This document shows, piece by piece, positions 1 through 5,479 of a stretch of 5,479 nucleotides of DNA. Source of the DNA: an uncultured Porphyromonadaceae bacterium (GTDB lineage: Bacteria; Bacteroidota; Bacteroidia; Bacteroidales; Muribaculaceae); NCBI GenBank assembly GCA_902494595.1, contig CABUTY010000110.1, positions 1 through 5,479 of the forward strand, read 5' to 3'. The position numbers and the translations under genes are program-made. Position 1 is the stretch's first letter; each line of letters opens with the position of its first letter. A model generated the notes under the pieces. It was not told where the DNA came from, searched no databases, and saw only the letters and a list, made by a program, of their open reading frames with translations.

Positions 1-80
1 AGAACGGGAGAACAGGAGAGGCGGGTACTCTTTTTTTGAATATGTGCGTTATAAATGAATATGAATGAAGAAAGGGAGAG
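1..80. other. Upstream flank of dgt, no supported gene
   Basis: This 80-nt segment has stops in all three + frames (near 37, 56 and 66), so it cannot be read as an internal part of a gene running into dgt. It could hold the last few codons of an upstream + strand gene, but there is too little sequence to decide which frame. A T-run at 31-37 is followed by AT-rich DNA up to the dgt start. I found no convincing Bacteroidetes -33/-7 pair. The purine-rich GGGAG at 74-78 lies only two bases before the dgt ATG, closer than an ideal Shine-Dalgarno site. Confidence 0.4.
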
Positions 81-1421
81 ATGAGTAAGAGTGAAATAAA
101 GCCTATGGAGTGGGGGCGACTGATTACCGACCGGCGACTGGGACTGGAGGAGTACCATGACGACCGGCGGCATACGCGGTCGGACTTCCAGCGCGACTAT
201 GACCGGCTGATATTCTCTTCGCCCTTCAGACGGCTGCAGAACAAGACGCAGGTGTTTCCCTTGCCGGGAAGCATCTTTGTGCACAACCGGCTCACGCATT
301 CCCTGGAGGTATCGAGCGTGGGGCGTTCGTTAGGTCACGAGATAGCCCTCGGCCTCAAGGAACGCCACGGCCACAGCGACGGCCTCTTCGACAACATCCG
401 CGACATAGTGGCGGCGGCATGTCTGTGCCATGACCTCGGCAACCCTCCTTTCGGACATTCCGGCGAAAAAACAATTTCGGCCTACTTCAGCGAAGGCTCC
501 GGGCAGGAACTGCAGAGCCGTCTCACGGAGCGCCAATGGACCGACCTCATACATTTCGAAGGTAACGCCAACTCTTTCCGTCTGCTCACGCACCAGTTCA
601 AGGGACGTCGCAACGGCGGCATGGCCATGACCTACTCCACGCTCGCCGCCGTGGTGAAATATCCCCATACCTCCCTGCATGCCGGCACCAAGGGGAAGTT
701 CGGCTTCTTCGAGAGCGAGGACGAGATATACCGGCGCGTGGCATCCACTCTCGGAATCCCCGAAATCCAGCCCGGCAGATTTACGCGACACCCCCTCGTA
801 TATGTCGTGGAGGCCGCCGACGACATCTGTTATCAGATTATGGACATAGAGGATGCCCATAAGCTCAGAATCCTCGACACCGGCCATGTGATAGACCTCT
901 TTCTGGGCTTCATGGAGACTGGCGCCCGCGACAAATGCCTGCGGAGCATGAACCGCCTCGACGACCCCAACGAGAAAATAGCATACCTCCGCTCAATAGT
1001 GATAGGAAAGCTCGTGGAAGACTCGGCACGTGTCTTTCTCGACAATGAGGAAGCAATCCTCGGCGGAAGATATGCCGGCACACTGCTCGATGGGGTGGAT
1101 AACACTCTCCGACAGGCTTACGCCGACTGCTCGGCCACAGCCTGGGGCAAAATCTATAACGCCCGCGAAGTCGTTGACATAGAGATTGCCGGCAACAGAA
1201 TCATAACATACCTTATGGATGCCCTTGTGGGAGCGGTCATGAACCCTGAACGCAATTCCTCGCGGCTCCTGTTGAACATAATACCCGGGCAGTACGATAC
1301 GCGTACCGGAAGCGTCTACGGCCGCCTCCAGAGCGCCCTCGACCACGTCTCCGGAATGGCCGACGTATATGCCCTCGACCTTTATAGAAAATTAAACGGA
1401 CACAGCCTTCCGGCAGTATGA
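81..1421 (+). CDS. dgt: Deoxyguanosinetriphosphate triphosphohydrolase (dGTPase), HD superfamily
   Basis: The 446-residue product is a cytoplasmic HD-domain dGTP triphosphohydrolase, which splits dGTP into deoxyguanosine and triphosphate and so helps set the dNTP pool. The metal-binding HD signature is complete: H73 in NRLTHSLEV, H117-D118 in CHDLGNPPFGHSGE, and D247/D248 in VEAADDICY. H126 and E129 of the FGHSGE motif match residues known to be catalytic in the E. coli enzyme. Other family blocks are visible: FRRLQNKTQV near 49-58, FEGNANSFRLL near 159-169, and SGMADVYALDLYRKL near 424-438. The length fits the short, standard Dgt class (the E. coli protein is about 505 residues). ATG 81 keeps the full conserved N-terminus, and a purine-rich stretch precedes it. 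The stop overlaps the next start as ATGA, suggesting a shared transcript with the TPM-domain gene. I see no truncation or missing catalytic residue. Confidence 0.95.
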   Translation: MSKSEIKPMEWGRLITDRRLGLEEYHDDRRHTRSDFQRDYDRLIFSSPFRRLQNKTQVFPLPGSIFVHNRLTHSLEVSSVGRSLGHEIALGLKERHGHSDGLFDNIRDIVAAACLCHDLGNPPFGHSGEKTISAYFSEGSGQELQSRLTERQWTDLIHFEGNANSFRLLTHQFKGRRNGGMAMTYSTLAAVVKYPHTSLHAGTKGKFGFFESEDEIYRRVASTLGIPEIQPGRFTRHPLVYVVEAADDICYQIMDIEDAHKLRILDTGHVIDLFLGFMETGARDKCLRSMNRLDDPNEKIAYLRSIVIGKLVEDSARVFLDNEEAILGGRYAGTLLDGVDNTLRQAYADCSATAWGKIYNAREVVDIEIAGNRIITYLMDALVGAVMNPERNSSRLLLNIIPGQYDTRTGSVYGRLQSALDHVSGMADVYALDLYRKLNGHSLPAV

Positions 1422-2701
1422 AAACAAGAAGAATCCTGATAACGGGCATCATGCTCGTGATAACGGCCCTCTGCATGGGAGCCGCATATGCCCCCGACAA
1501 GCTGGCGAATCCCAATGTCGCCGACCGTCACAACTTCATAAGCGACCCCGAGGGACTGCTCGACGCCGACACGAAGCGCGGAGTCAACGAGCGGCTATAC
1601 TCGCTGCGCCAGACCACTACCTGCGAGGTGGCCGTGGCAGTCGTGCCCGACATCGGCGACATGTCGGTGGAGGAATGGAGCAACGACCTCTTCAAACACT
1701 GGGGTCTGGGAAAGAGCGACAAAGACAACGGCGCCCTGCTGGTGATAGTTCCTGACCAGCACTATGTGCGTATCGAGACGGGTTACGGCGTGGAAGGCGT
1801 CCTGACCGACATGGCCTGCAAGAACATCATCAACCGAACGGTGATTCCCGCCATGCGCGACGATAATGACCTTGACGCTGCCGTCAACAGTGCCACCGCC
1901 CTCATGGCCGACGCCCTTTCCGACCCCGCCGTGGCCGAAGAACTAAAGTCGGAACAACCTGACAACTATGCCGGCGCGATGGAAACCTTATCCGCCGACG
2001 TGATATGGGAATTCCTTTGCATCGTGGCCGCTATACTCTTCTTCACAGCTTTGGGCCTCTTCTGTTACGACCTTGCCCGCTCCCGGAAGGTCAAGGGGTA
2101 CGAACAGGCCCTGATGTGGCGCAACCATCTCTCCACATTCCTTGTGCTGGGCTTGTGCTCCCTGGGCACGGGACTGATCTTCTGGCTCATAGCCCTGATG
2201 ATCTACCGCGTCTCGCGCAACAAGAAACGCAGATGTCCTACCTGCGGCCATGCCATGAACAAGCTCTCCGAGGAGGAGGACAACGAATTGCTCAGTGCCT
2301 CGCAGGATTTCGAGGAACGTCTCGACACCGTGGATTACGATGTGTGGGAATGCCCCGAATGCGGCACCGTAGAGCGATTCCCCTTCAAGACAAAGCAGAC
2401 CAAATACACGGAATGTCCGCGCTGCCATACGGTGGCGATGTGTCTGAAGGAAGATATCGTGCGTATACCACCCACCACCCGTCGCGAAGGACTCGGCGAG
2501 AGAATATTTGAATGCGAGTTCTGTCATCACCGGCTCAACAAGCCCTATAAGCTGCCGCGCAAGGACGACGGGGCCGGGGCAGCCCTGATAGCGGGCGCGG
2601 TGCTCGGCTCCATGGGCCGTGGCGGAGGAGGTGACGGTTTCTCCGGTGGGGGGTTCGGTGGCGGTGCCTCAGGTGGTGGCGGAGCTTCCGGAAGCTGGTA
2701 A
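1418..2701 (+). CDS. TPM-domain membrane protein with two zinc ribbons and a glycine-rich tail (YgcG-like)
   Basis: The 427-residue protein begins with a basic, hydrophobic segment (residues 1-25) that acts as a signal peptide or membrane anchor; C19 is preceded by Leu and does not make a good lipobox. A TPM domain follows at about 36-165, shown by FISDPEGLLD, a DNGALLVIVPD strand and TGYGVEGVLTD. Two hydrophobic segments at about 195-217 and 239-263 are probable transmembrane helices, placing the TPM domain outside the cytoplasm. After them come four CxxC pairs (C273/C276, C312/C315, C333/C336, C366/C369), which fit two zinc ribbons. The C-terminus is glycine-rich and ends in GGGGASGSW, as in many YgcG-type proteins. 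Plant TPM proteins act in photosystem II repair and some have acid phosphatase activity; the bacterial role is largely unknown. The ATG overlaps the dgt stop and no Shine-Dalgarno site precedes it, so translation is probably coupled. The domain call is firm, the function is not. Confidence 0.85.
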   Translation: MKTRRILITGIMLVITALCMGAAYAPDKLANPNVADRHNFISDPEGLLDADTKRGVNERLYSLRQTTTCEVAVAVVPDIGDMSVEEWSNDLFKHWGLGKSDKDNGALLVIVPDQHYVRIETGYGVEGVLTDMACKNIINRTVIPAMRDDNDLDAAVNSATALMADALSDPAVAEELKSEQPDNYAGAMETLSADVIWEFLCIVAAILFFTALGLFCYDLARSRKVKGYEQALMWRNHLSTFLVLGLCSLGTGLIFWLIALMIYRVSRNKKRRCPTCGHAMNKLSEEEDNELLSASQDFEERLDTVDYDVWECPECGTVERFPFKTKQTKYTECPRCHTVAMCLKEDIVRIPPTTRREGLGERIFECEFCHHRLNKPYKLPRKDDGAGAALIAGAVLGSMGRGGGGDGFSGGGFGGGASGGGGASGSW

Positions 2702-2706
2702 ACATC

Positions 2707-2738
2707 TTTACCCAAAGGAGTGTTTGTAATTATATTGA
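2707..2738 (+). promoter_or_regulatory. Possible weak Bacteroidetes promoter for the DUF3298 lipoprotein gene
   Basis: TTTA at 2707-2710 and TATATTGA at 2731-2738 are 20 nt apart, the spacing of the Bacteroidetes -33 (TTTG) and -7 (TAnnTTTG) elements. Each box departs from consensus (one mismatch in the first, two in the second). The gene behind it is separated from the TPM stop by 80 nt, more than the other gaps on this strand except the one before pyrE, so its own promoter is plausible. A start of transcription near 2745 would give a leader of about 37 nt. Read-through from dgt remains equally possible, because I see no clear terminator after the TPM gene. Confidence 0.25.
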
Positions 2739-2781
2739 AGGAACCGGAATATTGGATAAAAAGGAAATATCGGAAAAAAGT

Positions 2782-3630
2782 ATGAAATCAAGAAAAATGC
2801 TATTCCGCAGCCTGTTGATAGCGGGCATGGCGGCAGCGATGGTCGGCATGACCTCCTGCGATAGCAAGAAACACAAAAACATCGACGATGACGACGACGA
2901 GCCGCGCCGCGAACAGAAGTCGGACAATCTGGAGTTCGAGTCGTTCAGCTATCATGTGATAATGGAAGGCAACGACTCTATCGAAGGTTACAAAGGTTCG
3001 CAGTATCAGGACTGCAGGGGCGAAGGCGTTCTTCCCAAGTCGCTGGGCAACGATAATGTGCGACAGCTACGCGACTCGCTAATGGCGATAATCGACTCGC
3101 GCTATGTAGGCGATGGAGAAGTGGAGCCTATAGCCACCGCTGAGTTCAGACCCACTGACCTTTCGCCTGCCGATACCGAAGCCTGCAACACTTCCTATGG
3201 CAGCATATCGGCATCGCTCGTGAATCCGCGGCTTGTGGTGTTCAACTGTTATGGCAGCGTCTATTACTGTGGCGCCGCCCATGGAAGTTACGGCGAGTCA
3301 GTGGTCAACTATGACATCGAGAACGGCAAGATACTCTCGCTCTACGACGTGGTCAAACCGGCCATGAAAGCCAAGCTGCGCGCGCTCATCAACGAAGCGG
3401 TGAAGAAAAACGACATGCAGTCGTATGTCAACCCCGATATAGACATCGCCGCAACATTCCGTATCACCGACGATGGCCTGGAATTCATCTATCAGCCCTA
3501 TGAGGTTGCACCATATGCCGTAGGTGTGGTGAAGGTACCCGTTTATGAATATGAGCTTGCTGAAGCCGGAATGCTCACGCAGCGCGGTGAATATATCTTC
3601 AACGGCGAGGCCGGACAACGTGCTAATTGA
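2782..3630 (+). CDS. Lipoprotein with DUF4163 and DUF3298 (RsiV-like) domains
   Basis: The 282-residue product starts with a lipoprotein signal peptide: basic n-region MKSRK, hydrophobic core to about residue 24, and TSC with lipidation expected at C26. An acidic run of five Asp and one Glu follows at residues 35-40. The body matches the paired DUF4163 (about 52-165) and DUF3298 (about 168-260) domains: GAAHG at 164-168, NYDIENGKILSLYDV at 176-190 and FIYQPYEVAPYAVG at 235-248 are typical. These domains form the extracellular part of the Bacillus anti-sigma factor RsiV, which binds lysozyme; here no anti-sigma segment or transmembrane helix is present, so signalling by the same route is unlikely. 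The reading frame can be extended to a TTG at 2752, but ATG 2782 puts the signal peptide directly at the N-terminus and has a GGAAAAAAG stretch just upstream. Ligand and function are unknown; the protein probably sits in the outer membrane or on the cell surface. Confidence 0.85.
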   Translation: MKSRKMLFRSLLIAGMAAAMVGMTSCDSKKHKNIDDDDDEPRREQKSDNLEFESFSYHVIMEGNDSIEGYKGSQYQDCRGEGVLPKSLGNDNVRQLRDSLMAIIDSRYVGDGEVEPIATAEFRPTDLSPADTEACNTSYGSISASLVNPRLVVFNCYGSVYYCGAAHGSYGESVVNYDIENGKILSLYDVVKPAMKAKLRALINEAVKKNDMQSYVNPDIDIAATFRITDDGLEFIYQPYEVAPYAVGVVKVPVYEYELAEAGMLTQRGEYIFNGEAGQRAN

Positions 3631-3642
3631 GGAATAAGGCAG

Positions 3643-3702
3643 TGGAGCAAAAGGGGATTGTGAAAAATAATCTTGCAATTCTCGCTCCAAGGATGTAATT
3701 TT
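3643..3702 (+). terminator. Possible hairpin terminator after the DUF3298 lipoprotein gene
   Basis: An inverted repeat begins 12 nt after the lipoprotein stop codon. The outer stem TGGAGC (3643-3648) pairs perfectly with GCTCCA (3684-3689). After four unpaired A residues an inner stem of 11 pairs, including four G-U pairs, joins 3653-3663 to 3673-3683 around a 9-nt loop. A short T-rich stretch follows (TAATTTT at 3696-3702), but it is neither long nor directly next to the stem, so termination may be partial. The T-stretch is also part of the pyrE -7 box. The fold was worked out by eye; no free energy was calculated. Confidence 0.35.
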
Positions 3703-3703
3703 G
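3672..3703 (+). promoter_or_regulatory. Bacteroidetes-type sigma promoter for the pyrE operon
   Basis: TAATTTTG at 3696-3703 is a perfect match to the Bacteroidetes -7 consensus TAnnTTTG. CTTG at 3672-3675 matches three of four bases of the -33 TTTG box, and the 20-nt spacer is within the usual 19-21 nt. Transcription would start near 3709-3711, leaving a leader of roughly 65 nt ahead of the pyrE ATG at 3776. The position between two genes, just before a likely four-gene operon, agrees with this call. The -33 box lies within the descending arm of the hairpin that may terminate the upstream gene. Confidence 0.6.
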
Positions 3704-3716
3704 TAGTTTGTAATGA

Positions 3717-3750
3717 CGCCCGGCAAGGGTCAGGACTCTGCAGCCGGGCG
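3717..3750 (+). promoter_or_regulatory. GC-rich hairpin in the pyrE mRNA leader
   Basis: CGCCCGGC (3717-3724) and GCCGGGCG (3743-3750) form a perfect 8-bp stem. Inside it AGGGT (3726-3730) can pair with ACTCT (3735-3739), one G-U pair included, around a CAGG loop, with a small asymmetric internal loop (A3725 against 3740-3742). The predicted transcription start lies only a few bases upstream, so this structure would cap the 5' end of the pyrE transcript. No T-run follows (next comes CCCGACCTAAG), so it is not a standard intrinsic terminator, and the start codon about 25 nt further down is outside the stem. It does not resemble the PyrR-binding loop known from Bacillus. Roles in mRNA stability or pyrimidine-dependent control are possible but unproven. 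Confidence 0.5.
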
Positions 3751-3775
3751 CCCGACCTAAGATAATTATACAGAT

Positions 3776-4414
3776 ATGAAGACTCCCGACCGCCAACTTG
3801 CGGAGAAATTACTTAAGATCAGCGCACTGAAACTGCAGCCCGACATGCCGTTCGTATGGGGTTCGGGCTGGAACTCGCCGATTTACAACGACAATCGGCG
3901 CATCCTCTCGTATCCCGACGTGCGCAGCTATGTCAAGGTGGAACTTGCCAAGAACATACTGGAGCATTACGGCGATGTGCAGGCGGTGGCGAGTGTGTCG
4001 ACAGCCTCTATAAGTCTGGGTGCGCTTGTGGCCGACGTCCTTGGCCTTCCTTTCGTATACGTGCGCGACACCCCCAAGGATCATGGCCTTGAAAACCTCA
4101 TCGAGGGCAATCTGCGTCCCGGTCAGAAAGTGGTGATGGTCGAGGACATCATCTCCACGGGCGGCGGTTGTCTGCGCGCCTCGGAGATTATCAAGAATGC
4201 CGGTTGCGATGTGCTCGGCGCCGTGGCGGTGATAAATTATGAGTTCCCCCGCTCCGTCAAGCGGCTGCGCGATGCTAATATAGATGTCGTGTCCCTCTGC
4301 ACATACTCCGCGATGGTGGAGACGGCGCTGGAAACCGACTATATACAGCCCGGCGACGAGGAGGCTCTCAAGGAATGGCGCATGGACCCCGCAAACTGGG
4401 TCCCGAATCGTTGA
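3776..4414 (+). CDS. pyrE: Orotate phosphoribosyltransferase
   Basis: The 212-residue cytoplasmic enzyme joins orotate to PRPP, giving orotidine 5'-monophosphate in de novo pyrimidine synthesis. The PRPP-binding signature is clear at 119-130 (VVMVEDIISTGG, with E123-D124). The N-terminal SGWNSPIYNDNRRILSYP block (about 30-47) is typical for the family. The catalytic loop reads YVRDTPKDHG (95-104): R97, K101 and H103 are kept, but the lysine usually found one or two positions after the arginine is absent. The nearby segment SVSTASIS (73-80) replaces the more glycine-rich GTATAGIP of the Bacillus type. Length is normal. The WRMDPANW ending resembles what I recall of Bacteroidales homologues. 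ATG 3776 gives the full N-terminus; no Shine-Dalgarno site is evident, as is common in Bacteroidetes. It is probably the first gene of an operon with the SRPBCC and Rieske-like genes, transcribed from the promoter near 3700 with a structured leader. Confidence 0.95.
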   Translation: MKTPDRQLAEKLLKISALKLQPDMPFVWGSGWNSPIYNDNRRILSYPDVRSYVKVELAKNILEHYGDVQAVASVSTASISLGALVADVLGLPFVYVRDTPKDHGLENLIEGNLRPGQKVVMVEDIISTGGGCLRASEIIKNAGCDVLGAVAVINYEFPRSVKRLRDANIDVVSLCTYSAMVETALETDYIQPGDEEALKEWRMDPANWVPNR

Positions 4415-4441
4415 TCGGTATCACTTAGAATAGAAATTATT

Positions 4442-4876
4442 ATGGCAGAATATAAAAGTAGCCCCGTGGCTGTAGGCAAGAGTGCCGAAACCATCTACGA
4501 CAAGCTCACCGACCTCGCAGGTCTGGAAGAGGCTATAAGGAACATACCTCAGGACAAGGTGCCCGACGATAAGCGGGAGCTCCTCGACAACATCCGCGTC
4601 GACGAGGACACGCTGGTGATTCCCGGCGGACCTACGGGTAATGTTACGCTGGTGAAGGCCGACTGCGTGCGTCCCACGCTGGTGAGCTACGAGGGTGTAG
4701 GCACCCCGGTGCCCGTGATGCTCAGCGCCCATATCGCCCCCACAGGTCCCGAATCTTCGGAAATTACTGTCGAAGCCTCCTTGCAGGTGCCCGCTATGCT
4801 GAAGCCAATGCTTAACGGCCCGATGCAGAAACTCGTCGACCAGATTGCCGACAGTGTAAAGTCAATGGGAATCTGA
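4442..4876 (+). CDS. SRPBCC (START-like) family protein
   Basis: This 144-residue protein has no signal peptide or membrane segment, so it should be cytoplasmic. The start (MAEYKSSPVAVGKSAETIYDK) fits the first strand of an SRPBCC fold followed by the SAETIYDKLTDLAGLEEAI helix, and the last 30 residues form the long C-terminal helix, preceded by the ITVEASLQVPAML strand. SRPBCC proteins enclose a hydrophobic pocket for small ligands; ligand and role of this group are unknown. From memory, similar proteins occur next to pyrE in Bacteroides species, which supports both the family and a Bacteroidales origin but says little about function. It starts 27 nt after the pyrE stop and is followed after 4 nt by the next gene, so it is almost surely co-transcribed with both. 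The fold is inferred from sequence pattern only. Confidence 0.75.
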   Translation: MAEYKSSPVAVGKSAETIYDKLTDLAGLEEAIRNIPQDKVPDDKRELLDNIRVDEDTLVIPGGPTGNVTLVKADCVRPTLVSYEGVGTPVPVMLSAHIAPTGPESSEITVEASLQVPAMLKPMLNGPMQKLVDQIADSVKSMGI

Positions 4877-4880
4877 TTAT

Positions 4881-5432
4881 ATGAGGAAACGAAACGGAGT
4901 GCTTTCCGTGTGGGGATGCCGTGGCATGATTATGCTCATGGCATCGTTTCTGTTGTGTTGCGCCGGGTGCAACACCATCGACTCCAACCGCATTCCCGAC
5001 TATACGGTGAGCATCAACCTGAGTCCGCAGGGCACGTGGCAGGTTTACGGTGTGAACGGTTATGGCGACACTCGCCGTTTCATCAGGGAGCTGCGCGAGC
5101 CGTCGAATTTCGGATGGACGGAACGCACATATACCGGTTACGGGGGTGTTCTTCTTGTGTGCGGCACGGATGCGTTCACCAACGAGGCCGGTGTCCCGCT
5201 GGCCTACGACCTCAGCTGTCCCGTGGAGTGCCGCCGAGACATCAGGGTCAACATCGTCATGGAGGACCCGTTGCCGGTGGCGCAGTGTCCCGTATGCAAG
5301 TCAAGGTATGATGTGGTGCAGGCCGGCGGCCGTCCTCTCTCCGGGCCGGCACTTGCCGACAGCTATGGCCTGCGTATATACCGCTGCATTCCACCCGCAA
5401 ACGGTACTGGCGGTTTCCTCATAATCAACTAA
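4881..5432 (+). CDS. Lipoprotein with a Rieske-like fold but cysteine-only ligand pattern
   Basis: The 183-residue product begins with MRKR and a hydrophobic stretch ending in CAGC, giving a lipoprotein signal peptide with lipidation at C30. A second ATG at 4926 would remove the basic n-region, so 4881 is preferred; it lies 4 nt after the SRPBCC stop. The region 105-169 has the layout of a Rieske iron-sulphur domain: a first cysteine loop (SCPVEC, C113 and C117), a second loop (QCPVCKSRYD, C136 and C139), then GGRPLSGPA. In true Rieske proteins each loop supplies one Cys and one His to a 2Fe-2S cluster (CTH and CPCHG); here both histidines are missing. The four cysteines could bind zinc or an iron-sulphur centre of another type, or form disulphides. 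Two more cysteines, C94 and C169, flank the region. The Rieske resemblance is my reading of motif order, not a profile hit; physiological role is unknown. Confidence 0.7.
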   Translation: MRKRNGVLSVWGCRGMIMLMASFLLCCAGCNTIDSNRIPDYTVSINLSPQGTWQVYGVNGYGDTRRFIRELREPSNFGWTERTYTGYGGVLLVCGTDAFTNEAGVPLAYDLSCPVECRRDIRVNIVMEDPLPVAQCPVCKSRYDVVQAGGRPLSGPALADSYGLRIYRCIPPANGTGGFLIIN

Positions 5433-5438
5433 AACGCG

Positions 5439-5479
5439 ATGGACTGGCTCGAGGGTATCCTATACATGCTGTGGCGCGG
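5439..5479 (+). CDS. 5' end of a further gene, possibly a membrane protein (partial)
   Basis: An ATG six bases after the preceding stop opens a frame that runs without a stop to the window edge, encoding MDWLEGILYMLWR and part of one more codon. Close spacing and same strand suggest it continues the pyrE operon. The hydrophobic start resembles, from memory, the first residues of Bacteroidetes LysE-type transporters, but 13 residues are far too few to assign a family. Purine-rich AAAACG sequence precedes the start; no clear Shine-Dalgarno site is seen. Confidence 0.45.
   Translation, partial: MDWLEGILYMLWR

Noticed and set aside
26..57. Possible dgt promoter around the T-run (TTTG at 35-38, TATAAATG at 50-57)
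   Set aside because: The spacer would be only 11 nt rather than 19-21, and the second box matches TAnnTTTG poorly.
330..887. Long open frame (185 codons) on the - strand inside dgt
   Set aside because: It lies wholly within the well-supported dgt gene, its translation resembles no family I know, and long antisense frames are expected in GC-rich coding DNA.
2005..2511. 168-codon + frame inside the TPM gene
   Set aside because: It is a shifted reading of the TPM gene, whose own frame carries the transmembrane helices and CxxC pairs; the alternative product shows no recognisable domain.
2610..2698. Repetitive GGTGGCGG-like DNA at the end of the TPM gene
   Set aside because: It simply encodes the glycine-rich tail common in YgcG-type proteins; no separate repeat element is needed.
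2752..2781. TTG start extending the DUF3298 lipoprotein by ten residues
   Set aside because: The extension would put charged residues ahead of a complete lipoprotein signal peptide that begins naturally at ATG 2782.
3717..3750. GC-rich inverted repeat as an intrinsic terminator
   Set aside because: No T-run follows on the + strand, and none of note follows in the other direction; its place behind a good promoter fits a leader structure better.
4910..5424. Two further + frames (4910-5311 and 5062-5424) overlapping the Rieske-like gene
   Set aside because: Both are shifted readings of that gene; only the frame from 4881 has a signal peptide and ordered cysteine motifs.

Overview
The window reads as chromosomal DNA from a member of the Bacteroidales, most likely a fairly GC-rich gut lineage such as Muribaculaceae; the family-level assignment is an inference. 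Supporting signs are a promoter of the Bacteroidetes type (TTTG-like -33 box, 20-nt spacer, TAnnTTTG -7 box) upstream of pyrE, A-rich start regions mostly without strong Shine-Dalgarno sites, lipoproteins of Bacteroidetes style, and a pyrE followed by a small SRPBCC protein. All six complete genes and one partial gene lie on the + strand. Intergenic DNA is short, and no stretch over 300 bases lacks a gene.

Left part (1-2701): a dGTPase gene (dgt) overlaps by four bases (ATGA) with a gene for a membrane-anchored TPM-domain protein. The latter carries two predicted zinc ribbons and ends in a glycine-rich GASGSW tail. The two are probably co-transcribed and translationally coupled, although no functional link between them is known to me.

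Middle (2702-3775): a lipoprotein with the DUF4163/DUF3298 (RsiV-like) extracellular fold, with an acidic patch after the lipidated cysteine. Behind it is a 145-nt intergenic segment, the most structured non-coding DNA in the window. It holds a hairpin that may end the lipoprotein transcript, a good Bacteroidetes promoter whose -7 box immediately follows that hairpin, and a second strong GC-rich hairpin that would sit at the 5' end of the pyrE mRNA.

Right part (3776-5479): pyrE (orotate phosphoribosyltransferase, pyrimidine synthesis), an SRPBCC/START-fold protein, a lipoprotein that looks like a Rieske domain with its histidine ligands missing, and the first codons of another gene. Gaps are 27, 4 and 6 nt, so this looks like one operon driven from the promoter near 3700.

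The region is mostly housekeeping. I see no mobile elements, CRISPR array, tRNA or rRNA, and no convincing new multi-gene system. The most interesting items are the cysteine-only Rieske-like lipoprotein, the structured pyrE leader, and PyrE substitutions in conserved loops.
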